A stretch of DNA of 64,000 bases from Streptococcus suis S735 (GCF_000294495.1 NC_018526.1:496001-560000), one strand, 5' to 3'. Numbered from the stretch's first letter, positions 17,880 through 28,523 are shown. Numbers and translations are program-made. Notes: generated from the letters alone by a model not told the origin.

Positions 17880-19414
17880 GTAAATTCTCAAAGTAAGTTC
17901 TAGTTCCCGTCCTTCCAGAAGTTACTCTGAGAAAACTGCATAACATCAACAGAATTTAGTCTCAGACTAAGTTCTGTTTTTGACTAAAAATGTTGATAAT
18001 AGTGAGTTTTAGGGTTGAAAATGTTGAAAAAAGAGTACACTAAAGTTACTGGCTCTGAGACGTCTCAAAGTAAGTTCTAGCTATCTGGAATTTTGGATGG
18101 AACAAGTTCCTTTCTATTTTGAAATTATTTTTTGATAAAAACTAGCGATTACTTATCCAATAATCGAGGTGATTGAATGACGTTCTCAGGGTCAATTTTA
18201 GAGATTCCCAAAAGTGTTGCCAATTCCTCACCGTAGGTAAATGTAAAGAGTTCATAGGCTGATTTTCCGTTGAAAGAAGCTCGTTTGACGCTGTTGATAT
18301 GCGAACAAACCAGGTTGATGTCCTCCTGTGTCAAGTTGTCAAAAGAACTTCTTTTAGGAAGAATATCTCTGATAAGTGTGTGATTCTTCTCAATTCTCCC
18401 CTTCTGGTCAGAACGATTGGGGTCACAGAAGAATAGCTTAGATTCTCCGCGAACATCCATTTCGATATCGTCCACTCTAGCGAATTCACCGCCATTATCG
18501 GTCAGAATGACAGGAAATATTTCGCAAAAGTCCATCTCTTTCTGATGCAGGTCATTCTTGATAGCGTAGAGATGTTTAGCGACCTCATTAGCTGTTTTAT
18601 TATCAAGTAATTGAGCGAAGATAAAGTTACAGAAGGAGAGGTTAAAGGTGAGAAGTACCTTTCCGCCGATCCGTCCAGTAACGGTGTCCATTTCCAGCCA
18701 ATAGCTGATTCCTTTCTCTGTGAGAAAGCGTTGGAAGTCCTCGTAAGACCGTCCTTCTTTGGCGATTTTAGGAATGGGTTGTAGGTTTCTGATTCTCCGC
18801 TTTCTGAATTTCACGACACGGGGGAAATCAATGGGCTTTGTGGACAGATAGCCTTTTTCAAGGTATCGGTAGATAGAAGCTCTGGATGCCGACATTTCGT
18901 TTGAGGCGATGATGTGGTTGAGGTGTTGTCCCTTTTGGATGGCAGCAGAAACAATCTCATCCATGCGATAGAATTCTTCCTTGTTTAGTGCAACACCTGT
19001 TCTCGAATCTGAGAGCTTAACTTCATAATCAAGCTGAGCTCTTTTTGCGTAGTAGAACTGTTTCTGGTATCCGCAGTTGCTTCTCTTTTTCGGACAGGCA
19101 TTACAAACGTAAGGAGTCTTTTTGAGTAGAGGGCAGGCCTCACAATTGGAGGTACTAGAGTTCTCTTTTATCACCCTATTTCTCCGAACTTCTTTTGAAA
19201 TTGTGGACGGATCTTTTCCTAACTTAGCTGCTATAGCTGAGAAGGGCTTAAGTTGTTCAATTCCTATTTGAATATCATTGCGATCAGAGAGAGTTAAGTG
19301 TTTGTTTTTCATTGTCAGTTACCAACTTGTCCCATAGTAAGTTCTACCTTATTTCTTTGTCTCAGTCTAATTTCCAGTTTTTAAGACAGACTAGAACTTA
19401 CTTTGGGAATTTAC
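17880..19414 (-). mobile_element. IS30-family insertion sequence
   Basis: Bounded by 25-base inverted repeats differing at one position: GTAAATTCTCAAAGTAAGTT-CTAGT at 17880-17904 and its inverted partner at 19390-19414. It encodes one intact DDE transposase. A further copy of the terminal core CTCAAAGTAAGTTCTAG lies at 18064-18080, and degenerate copies at 17961-17976, 19331-19347 and 19361-19377. The true left end could therefore be near 18060, with 17880-18060 a second partial copy. No clear target duplication was found. Confidence 0.8.
18149..19312 (-). CDS. IS30-family transposase
   Basis: Cuts and joins the ends of the insertion sequence. 387 residues, intact. The N-terminal helix-turn-helix (about 5-48, LTLSDRNDIQIGIEQL ... 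STISKEVRRNR) is the IS30 signature. It is followed by a Cys-rich patch (CEACPLLKKTPYVCNACPKK), which may bind zinc. The integrase-like DDE core shows Asp in WLEMDTVTGR (about 205), Asp in ILTDNGGEF (about 268) and Glu in GRIEKNHTLIR (about 303). The gene is convergent with DUF1934 and divergent from the adenosine deaminase gene. Nothing in the frame is disrupted, so the element could be active. Confidence 0.93.
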   Translation of the reverse strand: MKNKHLTLSDRNDIQIGIEQLKPFSAIAAKLGKDPSTISKEVRRNRVIKENSSTSNCEACPLLKKTPYVCNACPKKRSNCGYQKQFYYAKRAQLDYEVKLSDSRTGVALNKEEFYRMDEIVSAAIQKGQHLNHIIASNEMSASRASIYRYLEKGYLSTKPIDFPRVVKFRKRRIRNLQPIPKIAKEGRSYEDFQRFLTEKGISYWLEMDTVTGRIGGKVLLTFNLSFCNFIFAQLLDNKTANEVAKHLYAIKNDLHQKEMDFCEIFPVILTDNGGEFARVDDIEMDVRGESKLFFCDPNRSDQKGRIEKNHTLIRDILPKRSSFDNLTQEDINLVCSHINSVKRASFNGKSAYELFTFTYGEELATLLGISKIDPENVIQSPRLLDK

Positions 19415-19450
19415 TAAACAAATGAAAGTTCAGGTTTTATGGTAAAATTC

Positions 19451-19478
19451 TTGTTTTTCTTCAAAAATATGATATGAT
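19451..19478 (+). promoter_or_regulatory. Promoter of the adenosine deaminase gene
   Basis: TTGTTT (19451-19456), 16-base spacer, TATGAT (19473-19478) with TG at the extended position. It lies outside the IS30 right end, so the insertion left it intact. Confidence 0.55.
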
Positions 19479-19513
19479 AGTTAACAATATACCAGACGGA
19501 GGTTGTGTTAATA

Positions 19514-20515
19514 GTGTTGAATGTAAATGAATTGGTCAAAACAGAATTGCATTGTCATTTGGATGGCTCATTGTCCCTCGGAGTCATTCGACAATTGGCA
19601 CAGATGGCTAAAATCACTATTCCTGCAGAAGATGAAGCATTAAGAAAATTAGTTAGTGTTCATGGAAAAGTTGATAGTTTAATGGCTTATTTAAAGTTAT
19701 TTGATTTTGTTCGCCCACTCTTACAAACTGCAACAGCTTTAGAATTGGCAGCCTATGATCTTGTACGACAAGTTGCAAGTGATAAGGTCATTTACATTGA
19801 GGTTCGTTTTGCACCAGAACTGTCGACGGATCAAGACTTGACTATTTTAGAAGCGGTCTCAGCAGTTTTAGTTGGACTAAACAGGGGGCAGGAAGATTTT
19901 GGAGTGGTTGCTAAACTTCTGGTTTGTGGTTTAAAGCAAACGAATACGAATCAAACGAAGGAACTCTTTTTGGCTATTGCTGATTTGGCACCAAAAGGAC
20001 TTGTGGGATTTGATTTCGCAGGAAATGAAGCAGACTATCCTACGGAAGAACTTCGGGATATTATTCAATTTACTCAGTCTTTAGGTTATCCCATGACTTT
20101 CCATGCCGGAGAATGTGGATGTGTGACCAATGTGATTCAAGCTCTTGAACTTGGGATTAGAAGGATTGGTCATGGCACAGCACTTACTCGCAATCCTGAA
20201 GCTATCCAAGCTTTTGTCAATAGCGGAGCAACACTTGAAATGTGCCTAACATCGAATCTTCAAACTGGTGCAGCTGATTCGATTGAATATTTTCCATATC
20301 GTGAGCTAGTTGAGGCAGGAGCAAACATCACAATCAACACAGATAATCGTACCGTTTCTAATACTACACTTAATAGAGAATATCAGTTATTTGTAGAATA
20401 TTTTGGGACTAGCAAAGCTGATTTTTACCGCTTCAATCAAAATGCTATTCAGGCAAGTTTTGCCAGCGAAGAAGAAAAGAAAGTTTTGTTGGAACTCCTA
20501 GACCAACAGTATTAA
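19514..20515 (+). CDS. add: Adenosine deaminase
   Basis: Deaminates adenosine to inosine in purine salvage. About 333 residues, a metal-dependent TIM barrel. Zinc ligands and catalytic residues are present: HCHLDGS near the N terminus, FHAGECG (His and Glu, about 197-203), IGHGTAL (about 221) and NTDNRTVS (Asp-Asp region, about 275). The start is uncertain. GTG at 19505 is only 2 bases from GGAGG; GTG at 19514 or TTG at 19517 have better spacing, and 19514 is used here. Monocistronic, ending in a long hairpin terminator. Confidence 0.93.
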   Translation: MLNVNELVKTELHCHLDGSLSLGVIRQLAQMAKITIPAEDEALRKLVSVHGKVDSLMAYLKLFDFVRPLLQTATALELAAYDLVRQVASDKVIYIEVRFAPELSTDQDLTILEAVSAVLVGLNRGQEDFGVVAKLLVCGLKQTNTNQTKELFLAIADLAPKGLVGFDFAGNEADYPTEELRDIIQFTQSLGYPMTFHAGECGCVTNVIQALELGIRRIGHGTALTRNPEAIQAFVNSGATLEMCLTSNLQTGAADSIEYFPYRELVEAGANITINTDNRTVSNTTLNREYQLFVEYFGTSKADFYRFNQNAIQASFASEEEKKVLLELLDQQY

Positions 20516-20560
20516 GAAAAAAGCTCTATACCGGTCGATTAGACCAGTAAAGAGCTTTTT
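20516..20560. terminator. Bidirectional terminator between add and the ABC permease gene
   Basis: AAAAAGCTCT / AGAGCTTTTT outer stem with an inner CCGGTC / GACCAG stem; it serves the two converging genes. Confidence 0.8.
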
Positions 20561-21341
20561 ACTGTAGATTTAATTTCTTTGTCATAATGAAGTGGGTTCC
20601 AAAGTAGTAAGCAAAAGCTAGGATAATATTGACTAATGCTAAGACTGGACTTGGATAGAGAGAAAATGGTGTAGAATAAGCTGTTCCTAGGTTACTTAGG
20701 ACAAAGAAAGTGCTAAATACTCCAGTAACGATGAGAATGCCGATATAAGTCAAGATTGCAAAGAGGAAGCGATGATCCTTGAATAATTGACCGACAGATA
20801 TAGAGAAGTAGATCAAAAGGATACCAGTGGTAATTTCAATTAAATAATAGACAATCTGACTGAATAGAATTGTCCAGTCGATAGCTTGAACAAAAGTTTG
20901 TATTTCTGGCATAATAGCTTCTTCGCTTGCTGCTAGAATGACTGCAAGGATGATTCCAATTGAAAGTAAGCAAGTAATACCTGCCAAGATATACCAAACA
21001 ATAGAGGCAAGTAGTTTGCTTAAGATAATCTGATGGCTAGATACCGGCAGGGTCATAGTGAGATAACCTTGTCGGCCATAAACATTTTTTCTAAAACGGT
21101 TGATTACTAGAACAAATGTTGACAAGAAGAGTGCGGCAATTAAAATACCAAAAGTCATAAAGGATGTTCCCAATAAGACCATCTCTCCACCGCCAGGTTC
21201 AGTATTTCCAGCCTGTGTACGGAGGGCCAACGCTTGTAGCCAAAAACCAAGTACTGCTGATAGGACCACAGCTGCAATATAAATTCCCAAATACCATTTA
21301 CCTACGGATTGAAATTCGTATTTCAATAATTTTTTAAACAT
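20559..21341 (-). CDS. ABC transporter permease (YtrC/ABC-2 like)
   Basis: Membrane subunit of an ABC exporter. 260 residues with six predicted helices. The N terminus MFKKLLKYEFQSVGKWYLG and the loop NRFRKNVYGRQGYLTMTLPVS are typical of ABC-2 type permeases found with GntR regulators of the YtrA group. It is the last of three genes: regulator, ATPase, permease (16-base gap from the ATPase). Such systems commonly respond to cell-wall-active peptides or export small compounds; no substrate can be assigned. Confidence 0.83.
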   Translation of the reverse strand: MFKKLLKYEFQSVGKWYLGIYIAAVVLSAVLGFWLQALALRTQAGNTEPGGGEMVLLGTSFMTFGILIAALFLSTFVLVINRFRKNVYGRQGYLTMTLPVSSHQIILSKLLASIVWYILAGITCLLSIGIILAVILAASEEAIMPEIQTFVQAIDWTILFSQIVYYLIEITTGILLIYFSISVGQLFKDHRFLFAILTYIGILIVTGVFSTFFVLSNLGTAYSTPFSLYPSPVLALVNIILAFAYYFGTHFIMTKKLNLQ

Positions 21342-21357
21342 AGCAATCTCCTTCTAA

Positions 21358-22065
21358 CTAAGCCTTAAAATCTTGGCGGAAGAGTTCGTCAATAGATTCT
21401 CCGCTTTCAATTCGCAAGTCATCTACATTCCCATGGCGAATAACGCTTCCGTAGTGTAGGAAAATAACCTCGTCCAAAATTTGCTCAACATCTGAAATTA
21501 AGTGAGTAGAGATAATAACAGAGGCAGTCGGAGAATAGTTGTTGACGATGGTTTTTAAAATGTAGTCTCGGGCGGCAGGGTCAACACCACCAATTGGCTC
21601 ATCTAAAACATACAGCTGTGCTTGACGGCTCATCACCAGAATGAGCTGGACTTTTTCCTTATTCCCCTTGGAGAGATGTTTCATACGACTGTTTAAATCA
21701 ATACCCAAATCTTGTAAAAGATGGAGAGCACGCTCCTTATCAAAATCAGCGTAAAAATCTTCAAAAAATGTAACTGCTTCGAGCACTTTCATATGTTCAT
21801 CAAGATAAGTGGTATCTGGGAGATAAGATACAATCGCCTTGGTTTCTGGCGATGGTGTGCGACCATTGATCAATACTTGACCATATTCTGGCTGCAACAG
21901 GCCGTTGATCAATTTAATCATGGTTGTTTTACCCGAACCATTTGGTCCCAAAAGTCCTATGATTTTTCCGGCAGCTAACTTCAAATTAACATTATTTAGG
22001 GCGACAGCTCCACCATAAGATTTTGAAACTTGCTGTAGCTCAACCAAAGTATATGCGTTACTCAT
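21358..22065 (-). CDS. ABC transporter ATP-binding protein
   Basis: ATPase subunit energising the adjacent permease. 235 residues with Walker A GLLGPNGSGKTTM (about 33-45), a variant signature LSKGNKEKVQ (about 136), Walker B LYVLDEPIGGVDP (about 154-166) and the switch His in IISTHL (about 189). The signature has SKG in place of SGG, as seen in several YtrB-type ATPases. Its start overlaps the end of the GntR gene by 8 bases. Confidence 0.92.
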   Translation of the reverse strand: MSNAYTLVELQQVSKSYGGAVALNNVNLKLAAGKIIGLLGPNGSGKTTMIKLINGLLQPEYGQVLINGRTPSPETKAIVSYLPDTTYLDEHMKVLEAVTFFEDFYADFDKERALHLLQDLGIDLNSRMKHLSKGNKEKVQLILVMSRQAQLYVLDEPIGGVDPAARDYILKTIVNNYSPTASVIISTHLISDVEQILDEVIFLHYGSVIRHGNVDDLRIESGESIDELFRQDFKA

Positions 22066-22432
22066 AAGTAACTCCTTTCAAATAATCATCTAACTGGCTA
22101 GTGAGTTCATCGTGTCTAAAGCCCAATTCTAACATATTGTTCACGAAGTTCTCCAGTTCCTTTTGGGCTAAATGTAGGCGAGTTTGTGTAATCAATTCTT
22201 GATTATCTGTTACAAAACGACCTGTTGTGCGAACCGAGTAAACAAATCCTTCTGTTTCTAAATCAGACAAAGCGCGCTGAACGGTATTTGGATTGACGCC
22301 AGCAATTTCAGCTAAGTCACGAACAGTGGGAAGTTTATCTCCAGATTTTAATTGATTAGTCACAATCTGCAATTTAATAGTATTGCTGATTTGAATATAG
22401 ATGGGGATGTTATTATCAAATTTCCAAGCCAT
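22058..22432 (-). CDS. GntR-family (YtrA subfamily) transcriptional regulator
   Basis: Probable repressor of its own operon. 124 residues: a GntR winged helix (about 8-75: IPIYIQISNTIKLQIV, SGDKLPTVRDLAEIAGVNPNTVQRAL, FVYSVRTTGRFV) followed by a short helical tail of about 45 residues. This is the compact YtrA layout, without a large ligand domain. An ATG two codons upstream (22438) lies almost on the AAAGGA ribosome binding site, so 22432 is preferred. It overlaps the ATPase gene start by 8 bases. A GACAC-rich palindromic patch (ACACCGTGT, around 22454-22462) in the leader may be the operator, but this is weak. Confidence 0.9.
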   Translation of the reverse strand: MAWKFDNNIPIYIQISNTIKLQIVTNQLKSGDKLPTVRDLAEIAGVNPNTVQRALSDLETEGFVYSVRTTGRFVTDNQELITQTRLHLAQKELENFVNNMLELGFRHDELTSQLDDYLKGVTYE

Positions 22433-22477
22433 AATCATTTCCTTTCTAGGATGACACCGTGTTTATGTCTTATCTTA

Positions 22478-22506
22478 ATAATACAATAAACTATATAAAT
22501 TAGCAA
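22478..22506 (-). promoter_or_regulatory. Promoter of the GntR-ABC operon
   Basis: Minus strand TTGCTA (22501-22506), 17-base spacer, TATTAT (22478-22483). Confidence 0.6.
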
Positions 22507-22550
22507 GAAAAATGTTTTGAATTTTTAAAAAATATTTTTGGATAAATATT

Positions 22551-22559
22551 TGATATAAT
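22551..22559 (+). promoter_or_regulatory. Extended -10 promoter of dnaE
   Basis: TGATATAAT, 26 bases before the dnaE ATG; the -35 is not conserved. Confidence 0.6.
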
Positions 22560-22585
22560 AGAAGAAACATGAAAAGGAGAATACC

Positions 22586-25500
22586 ATGCTGGCACAATTA
22601 GATACAAAGACAGTTTATACCTTTATGGATAGCATGGTGACGATAGAGAGTTATGTAGGCAGGGCTAAAGAGCTTGGTTACCACGCATTGGGGATAATGG
22701 ATAAAAACAGTCTTTATGCAGCCTATAGTTTTATGGAATCCTGTAACAAAATGGGGCTTCAACCAATTATTGGTTGTGAACTGGACTGGAAATTACAGGG
22801 AGAGGAGCAGGACATCACTACTCAATTGATTGCTCTGACAACCAGAGGTTATCGCAATCTATTGAAAATTTCGACTGCTAAGATGACAGGGCAAGATGAT
22901 TTTGAAACTATTCGTCAATATTTAGTCGACATAGCAGTGGTTGTTCCTTATTTTTCTGGCATTGAGCACCTTGAGTTGGGTGTAAACTATTATATCGGAG
23001 TGACAGTTGACACACCGGTTCAAGATTTTAAGCAAGCACCCCTTCCAATCCATACTGTTCGTTTTTTTGAAGAGGAACAATTGGAAAGTCTACAGGTTCT
23101 CCATGCTATTCGAGATAATATTCCGCTTAATCAGGTTTCAGATGTAGATAGTCGGCAAAAGCTTTTATCGGCTGATAGCTTAACCAATCTATTTTCTAAT
23201 CGGTTTCCGCAAGCAGTTGATAATTTACGTGACTTGGTTGCAGGGATTTCTTATCAATTAAATACAGATTTAAAATTGCCGCGTTTTAATCGTGACAGAC
23301 CTGCAGTGGAAGAATTATACGAGCGCTCCTATCAAGGATTAGAAGAGAAGGGCTTGACTAATTCACTGTATAAGGAACGCTTGGAAAAGGAATTATCCAT
23401 TATTCATCAAATGGAATTTGATGATTATTTCTTGATTGTATGGGACCTACTTCGTTTTGGACGTAGCCAAGGGTACTACATGGGAATGGGGCGCGGTTCA
23501 GCTGTTGGAAGCCTAGTTGCCTACGCCTTAAATATCACAGGTATTGATCCTGTTAAGCATAATCTTCTCTTTGAACGCTTTCTCAATGCTGAACGTTATT
23601 CAATGCCCGATATTGATATTGATATTCCAGATATTCATCGAGCAGATTTTATTCGTTATGTACGAGATCGTTATGGTTCAACCCATGCTGCTCAAATTGT
23701 AACCTACTCGACATTTGGAGCTAAGCAGGCTATTCGTGATGTATTTAAGCGTTTCGGAACACCTGAATATGAGTTAAGTAATATTACCAAGAAAATTTCA
23801 TTTAGAGATAGTCTTACTTCTGCCTATCAGCGAAATGCCGCTTTTCGCCAGATTATCAATAGTAAGATAGAGTACCAAAAAGCTTTTGCGATTGCTCAAC
23901 AAATTGAAGGGCAACCCCGACAGACTTCTATCCATGCAGCAGGGATAGTGATGAGTGATGAGGAGTTGACAGATACCATCCCTCTTAAAATAGGGGATGA
24001 CATGCTGGTAACCCAATATGATGCACATGCTGTTGAGGCGAATGGTCTGTTGAAAATGGATTTCCTTGGCTTACGAAATCTGACCTTTGTGCAAAAAATG
24101 GCAGAAGGAGTACGTGAACGTTATCAGCAGGAAATTGATATTGCCAAGATAGATTTAGAAGACAAGAAAACCTTGGAACTTTTTGCTGCTGGTCGGACTA
24201 AGGGAATTTTTCAATTTGAACAGCCTGGTGCGATTAGCCTGCTTCGAAGGGTCAAACCTGGTCGATTTGAAGATATAGTTGCAACAACGAGTTTGAATAG
24301 ACCGGGGGCTAGTGATTATTCGGATAACTTTGTAAAACGCAAACATGGACAAGAGACAGTTGATTTGTTGGATCCAACCATTGCTCCTATTTTACAACCG
24401 ACTTATGGTATCATGCTTTATCAGGAACAGGTCATGCAGATTGCACAGGTCTATGCAGGCTTTACGCTTGGCAAGGCGGATTTACTCCGCAGGGCGATGT
24501 CTAAAAAGAATGCGCAGGAAATGCAGGCAATGGAAGCGGAATTTTTACAGGGAGCACTGAAAAACGGACATGCTGAAGAGAATGCAAGGGAAATATTTGG
24601 CATGATGGCTAAGTTCGCTGGTTATGGTTTTAACCGTAGCCACGCCTATGCTTATTCAGCCTTAGCCTTTCAAATGGCCTATTTCAAGAGTCACTATACG
24701 GATGTCTTTTTTGATGTCATGCTCAATCATTCTAGCAGTGCTTATATTGAAGATGCGATGCAGTTTGACTTTGAGGTAGCTCGACTCACGATTAACAATA
24801 TTCCTTATCACGATAAGTTTGATAAAAGTAAGGTTTACCTAGGATTAAAAACACTGAAAGGTTTGCCTAAAGATTTAGCTTTATGGATATTGGATCATCG
24901 TCCCTATAAGTCTGTAGAAGATTTTATTTTGCGCTTGCCAGATAATTTCAAGAAAAAGGATTTACTAATCCCTCTTATTCAGATTGGTTTATTTGATGAT
25001 TTTGACGCCAATCGAAAAAAGATTATTGAAAATCTAGACAATCTCTTTGTCTTTGCAGAGGCAATTGGTACATTTTTTGCAGAGGAGAGTTATAGTTGGA
25101 CAGATGTAGAAGATTACAGCGACAGTGAAAAATTTATGCTAGAGCAAGAATTGCTAGGTGTTGGTATTAGTCCGCATCCTTTAGTCAATATTTGTCGAGA
25201 GTCTAAGCGTAGTTTTACAGATTTGGCTGATTTAGCGGTTGGCAATCGAGCGACCGTTCTTGTGCAGATTCAAGCTATTCGATTGATTCGTACCAAAAAG
25301 ACTGGGGAGCAGATGGCATTTCTTCGAGTGACAGATACCAAGAGGACGCTTGACGTGACTCTTTTCCCCGAATCTTATCGCCAATACGCTTCTATTTTGG
25401 AAGAAGGGGGAATGGGGTACATCACAGGTAGAGTGCAAGAGCGGGATGGACAGTTGCAATTAGTTCTAGAAAAATTAGAGCCTGTCAGTTTAGAGAAATT

Positions 25501-25696
25501 TTGGATTCTTTTGGAAAATCGAGAACACGATTATGCTGTTGCTCGTATTTTGGATAAATATAGAGGAAGCATTCCAGTAGTACTTCATTATCAAGATAGT
25601 AATCAGACAATTCAGGCTGAGCACCACATGGTTATGAAAACGCCTCAATTAGAAGAAGAGTTAAGTGAATTTGTTATGAAAACGATTTTTCGATAA
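22586..25696 (+). CDS. dnaE: DNA polymerase III alpha subunit DnaE
   Basis: Replicative C-family polymerase. In Gram-positives DnaE extends primers before PolC takes over. 1036 residues, the streptococcal length. Order: degenerate PHP domain (1-200), palm and fingers with the catalytic Asp motif MPDIDIDIPD (about 346-355) and GMGRGSAVGSLVAYAL (about 300), the helix-hairpin-helix region, then an OB fold near the C terminus (RATVLVQIQAIRLIRTKKTG, about 890-910). The N-terminal PHP motif lacks the His-x-His metal ligands (LAQLDTKTVYTFMDS), so no PHP nuclease activity is expected. RBS AAAGGAG. It is followed by pfkA, as in other streptococci. Confidence 0.97.
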   Translation: MLAQLDTKTVYTFMDSMVTIESYVGRAKELGYHALGIMDKNSLYAAYSFMESCNKMGLQPIIGCELDWKLQGEEQDITTQLIALTTRGYRNLLKISTAKMTGQDDFETIRQYLVDIAVVVPYFSGIEHLELGVNYYIGVTVDTPVQDFKQAPLPIHTVRFFEEEQLESLQVLHAIRDNIPLNQVSDVDSRQKLLSADSLTNLFSNRFPQAVDNLRDLVAGISYQLNTDLKLPRFNRDRPAVEELYERSYQGLEEKGLTNSLYKERLEKELSIIHQMEFDDYFLIVWDLLRFGRSQGYYMGMGRGSAVGSLVAYALNITGIDPVKHNLLFERFLNAERYSMPDIDIDIPDIHRADFIRYVRDRYGSTHAAQIVTYSTFGAKQAIRDVFKRFGTPEYELSNITKKISFRDSLTSAYQRNAAFRQIINSKIEYQKAFAIAQQIEGQPRQTSIHAAGIVMSDEELTDTIPLKIGDDMLVTQYDAHAVEANGLLKMDFLGLRNLTFVQKMAEGVRERYQQEIDIAKIDLEDKKTLELFAAGRTKGIFQFEQPGAISLLRRVKPGRFEDIVATTSLNRPGASDYSDNFVKRKHGQETVDLLDPTIAPILQPTYGIMLYQEQVMQIAQVYAGFTLGKADLLRRAMSKKNAQEMQAMEAEFLQGALKNGHAEENAREIFGMMAKFAGYGFNRSHAYAYSALAFQMAYFKSHYTDVFFDVMLNHSSSAYIEDAMQFDFEVARLTINNIPYHDKFDKSKVYLGLKTLKGLPKDLALWILDHRPYKSVEDFILRLPDNFKKKDLLIPLIQIGLFDDFDANRKKIIENLDNLFVFAEAIGTFFAEESYSWTDVEDYSDSEKFMLEQELLGVGISPHPLVNICRESKRSFTDLADLAVGNRATVLVQIQAIRLIRTKKTGEQMAFLRVTDTKRTLDVTLFPESYRQYASILEEGGMGYITGRVQERDGQLQLVLEKLEPVSLEKFWILLENREHDYAVARILDKYRGSIPVVLHYQDSNQTIQAEHHMVMKTPQLEEELSEFVMKTIFR

Positions 25697-25733
25697 AAAA
25701 ATAGCAAAAAGTCAAGCAAGTTTAGGCTAAGTA

Positions 25734-25742
25734 TGTTATAAT
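25734..25742 (+). promoter_or_regulatory. Extended -10 promoter of pfkA-pyk
   Basis: TGTTATAAT, 38 bases before the pfkA ATG, just after the dnaE stop codon. No clear terminator separates dnaE from this promoter. Confidence 0.6.
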
Positions 25743-25777
25743 AGGGCAGTTAAAATGAAAAGTTAAAGGAGCATTAA

Positions 25778-26791
<1,014 letters not shown>

Positions 26792-26857
26792 GTATCATTG
26801 TTTAAAAGTGTTAATTAAGGGTCATATGACCATTGAAATAAAAGGAGTTTTGTTAAG

Positions 26858-28363
26858 ATGAACAAACGTGTTAAAATTGTTGCAACCCTTGGTCCAGCGG
26901 TAGAAATCCGCGGTGGTAAAAAATTCGGTGACGATGGTTACTGGGGTGAAAAATTAGATGTTGAGTCATCAGCACAGAAAATCGCTGCTTTGATTACAGA
27001 AGGTGCCAATGTTTTCCGTTTCAACTTCTCACACGGTGACCACCAAGAGCAAGGTGATCGTATGGCAACAGTTCGTCGTGCAGAAGAAATCGCTGGTAAA
27101 AAAGTAGGTTTCTTGTTGGATACAAAAGGTCCAGAAATCCGTACAGAATTGTTTGAAGATGATGCAAAAGAATACGCATATACAACTGGTGACAAATTGC
27201 GTGTTGCTACAAAACAAGGTATCAAATCTACAAAAGAAGTGATTGCTTTGAACGTAGCAGGTGGTTTGGATGTCTTTGACGATGTTGAAGTTGGTAAGCA
27301 AATCCTTGTTGACGATGGTAAACTTGGTTTGACAGTTGTTGAAAAAGATGCAGTAAACCGTGAATTTGTTGTTTTGGTTGAAAACGACGGTGTAATTGCT
27401 AAACAAAAAGGTGTAAACATCCCTTACACAAAAATTCCTTTCCCAGCTCTTGCAGAGCGTGATAATGCAGATATCCGCTTCGGTCTTGAGCAAGGTTTGA
27501 ACTTTATTGCTATCTCATTTGTACGTACTGCAAAAGACGTAGAAGTTGTTCGTAATATCTGTAAAGAAACTGGTAACGACCACGTTCAATTGTTTGCGAA
27601 AATCGAAAACCAACAAGGTATCGACAACATCGACGAAATCATCGAAGCAGCAGATGGTATCATGATTGCTCGTGGTGACATGGGTATCGAAGTACCATTC
27701 GAAATGGTTCCAGTTTACCAAAAAATGATTATCACTAAAGTGAATGCAGCTGGTAAAGCAGTTATCACAGCAACAAACATGTTGGAAACAATGACTGAAA
27801 AACCACGTGCAACTCGTTCTGAAGTATCTGACGTATTCAATGCTGTTATCGACGGTACTGATGCAACAATGCTTTCAGGCGAGTCTGCAAACGGTAAATA
27901 TCCAGTAGAATCAGTTCGTACAATGGCAACTATCGCTAAAAACGCACAGACTCTTCTTAATGAATATGGTCGTTTGAACTCTGATCAGTTTAATCGTGCC
28001 TCTAAAACAGAAGTTATTGCTTCTGCAGTAAAAGACGCATGTCACTCAATGGACATCAAACTAGTTGTAACAGTTACAGAAACAGGTTACTCAGCTCGTT
28101 CGATCTCTAAATACCGTCCAGATGCGGACATCTTGGCAGTAACATTTACTGAGAAAGTACAAAAATCATTGATGCTTAACTGGGGTGTTATTCCAATTGT
28201 AACAAACCGTCCAGATTCAACTGACGATATGTTTGATTTGGCTGAACGTATTGCCAAAGAGCAAGGTCTTGTTGAAGCAGGAGATGACATTATTATCGTT
28301 GCTGGTGTGCCTGTAGGTGTTGCAGGTTCAACAAATACTATGCGTGTTCGTACAGTAAAATAA
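26858..28363 (+). CDS. pyk: Pyruvate kinase
   Basis: Converts phosphoenolpyruvate and ADP to pyruvate and ATP. 501 residues. FRFNFSHGD (about 54), LLDTKGPEIRT (about 87), the catalytic Lys region LFAKIENQQG (about 244), MIARGDMGIEVP (about 268) and ATNMLETM (about 300) are intact. The C-terminal allosteric domain ends at about residue 501 without the extra PEP-utiliser domain of some Bacillus enzymes. It lies downstream of pfkA in one operon and ends at a strong hairpin. RBS AAAGGAG. Confidence 0.99.
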   Translation: MNKRVKIVATLGPAVEIRGGKKFGDDGYWGEKLDVESSAQKIAALITEGANVFRFNFSHGDHQEQGDRMATVRRAEEIAGKKVGFLLDTKGPEIRTELFEDDAKEYAYTTGDKLRVATKQGIKSTKEVIALNVAGGLDVFDDVEVGKQILVDDGKLGLTVVEKDAVNREFVVLVENDGVIAKQKGVNIPYTKIPFPALAERDNADIRFGLEQGLNFIAISFVRTAKDVEVVRNICKETGNDHVQLFAKIENQQGIDNIDEIIEAADGIMIARGDMGIEVPFEMVPVYQKMIITKVNAAGKAVITATNMLETMTEKPRATRSEVSDVFNAVIDGTDATMLSGESANGKYPVESVRTMATIAKNAQTLLNEYGRLNSDQFNRASKTEVIASAVKDACHSMDIKLVVTVTETGYSARSISKYRPDADILAVTFTEKVQKSLMLNWGVIPIVTNRPDSTDDMFDLAERIAKEQGLVEAGDDIIIVAGVPVGVAGSTNTMRVRTVK

Positions 28364-28364
28364 T

Positions 28365-28388
28365 AAAAAGGTCCGCTTGGACCTTTTT
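28365..28388 (+). terminator. pfkA-pyk terminator
   Basis: AAAAAGGTCC-GCTT-GGACCTTTTT, a perfect 10-base stem just after the stop codon. Confidence 0.9.
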
Positions 28389-28523
28389 GTAGTAATTAGA
28401 GAATAAGTTAAATACGTGCTGTTATAGATTTTTTGCCTCTAAATGATTTTGGGATGTTGATATAAAAAATAAATAAGAGTAAGAATAACTTGTTCAAAGA
28501 ATATAAATATAAACGGAGGAAAG

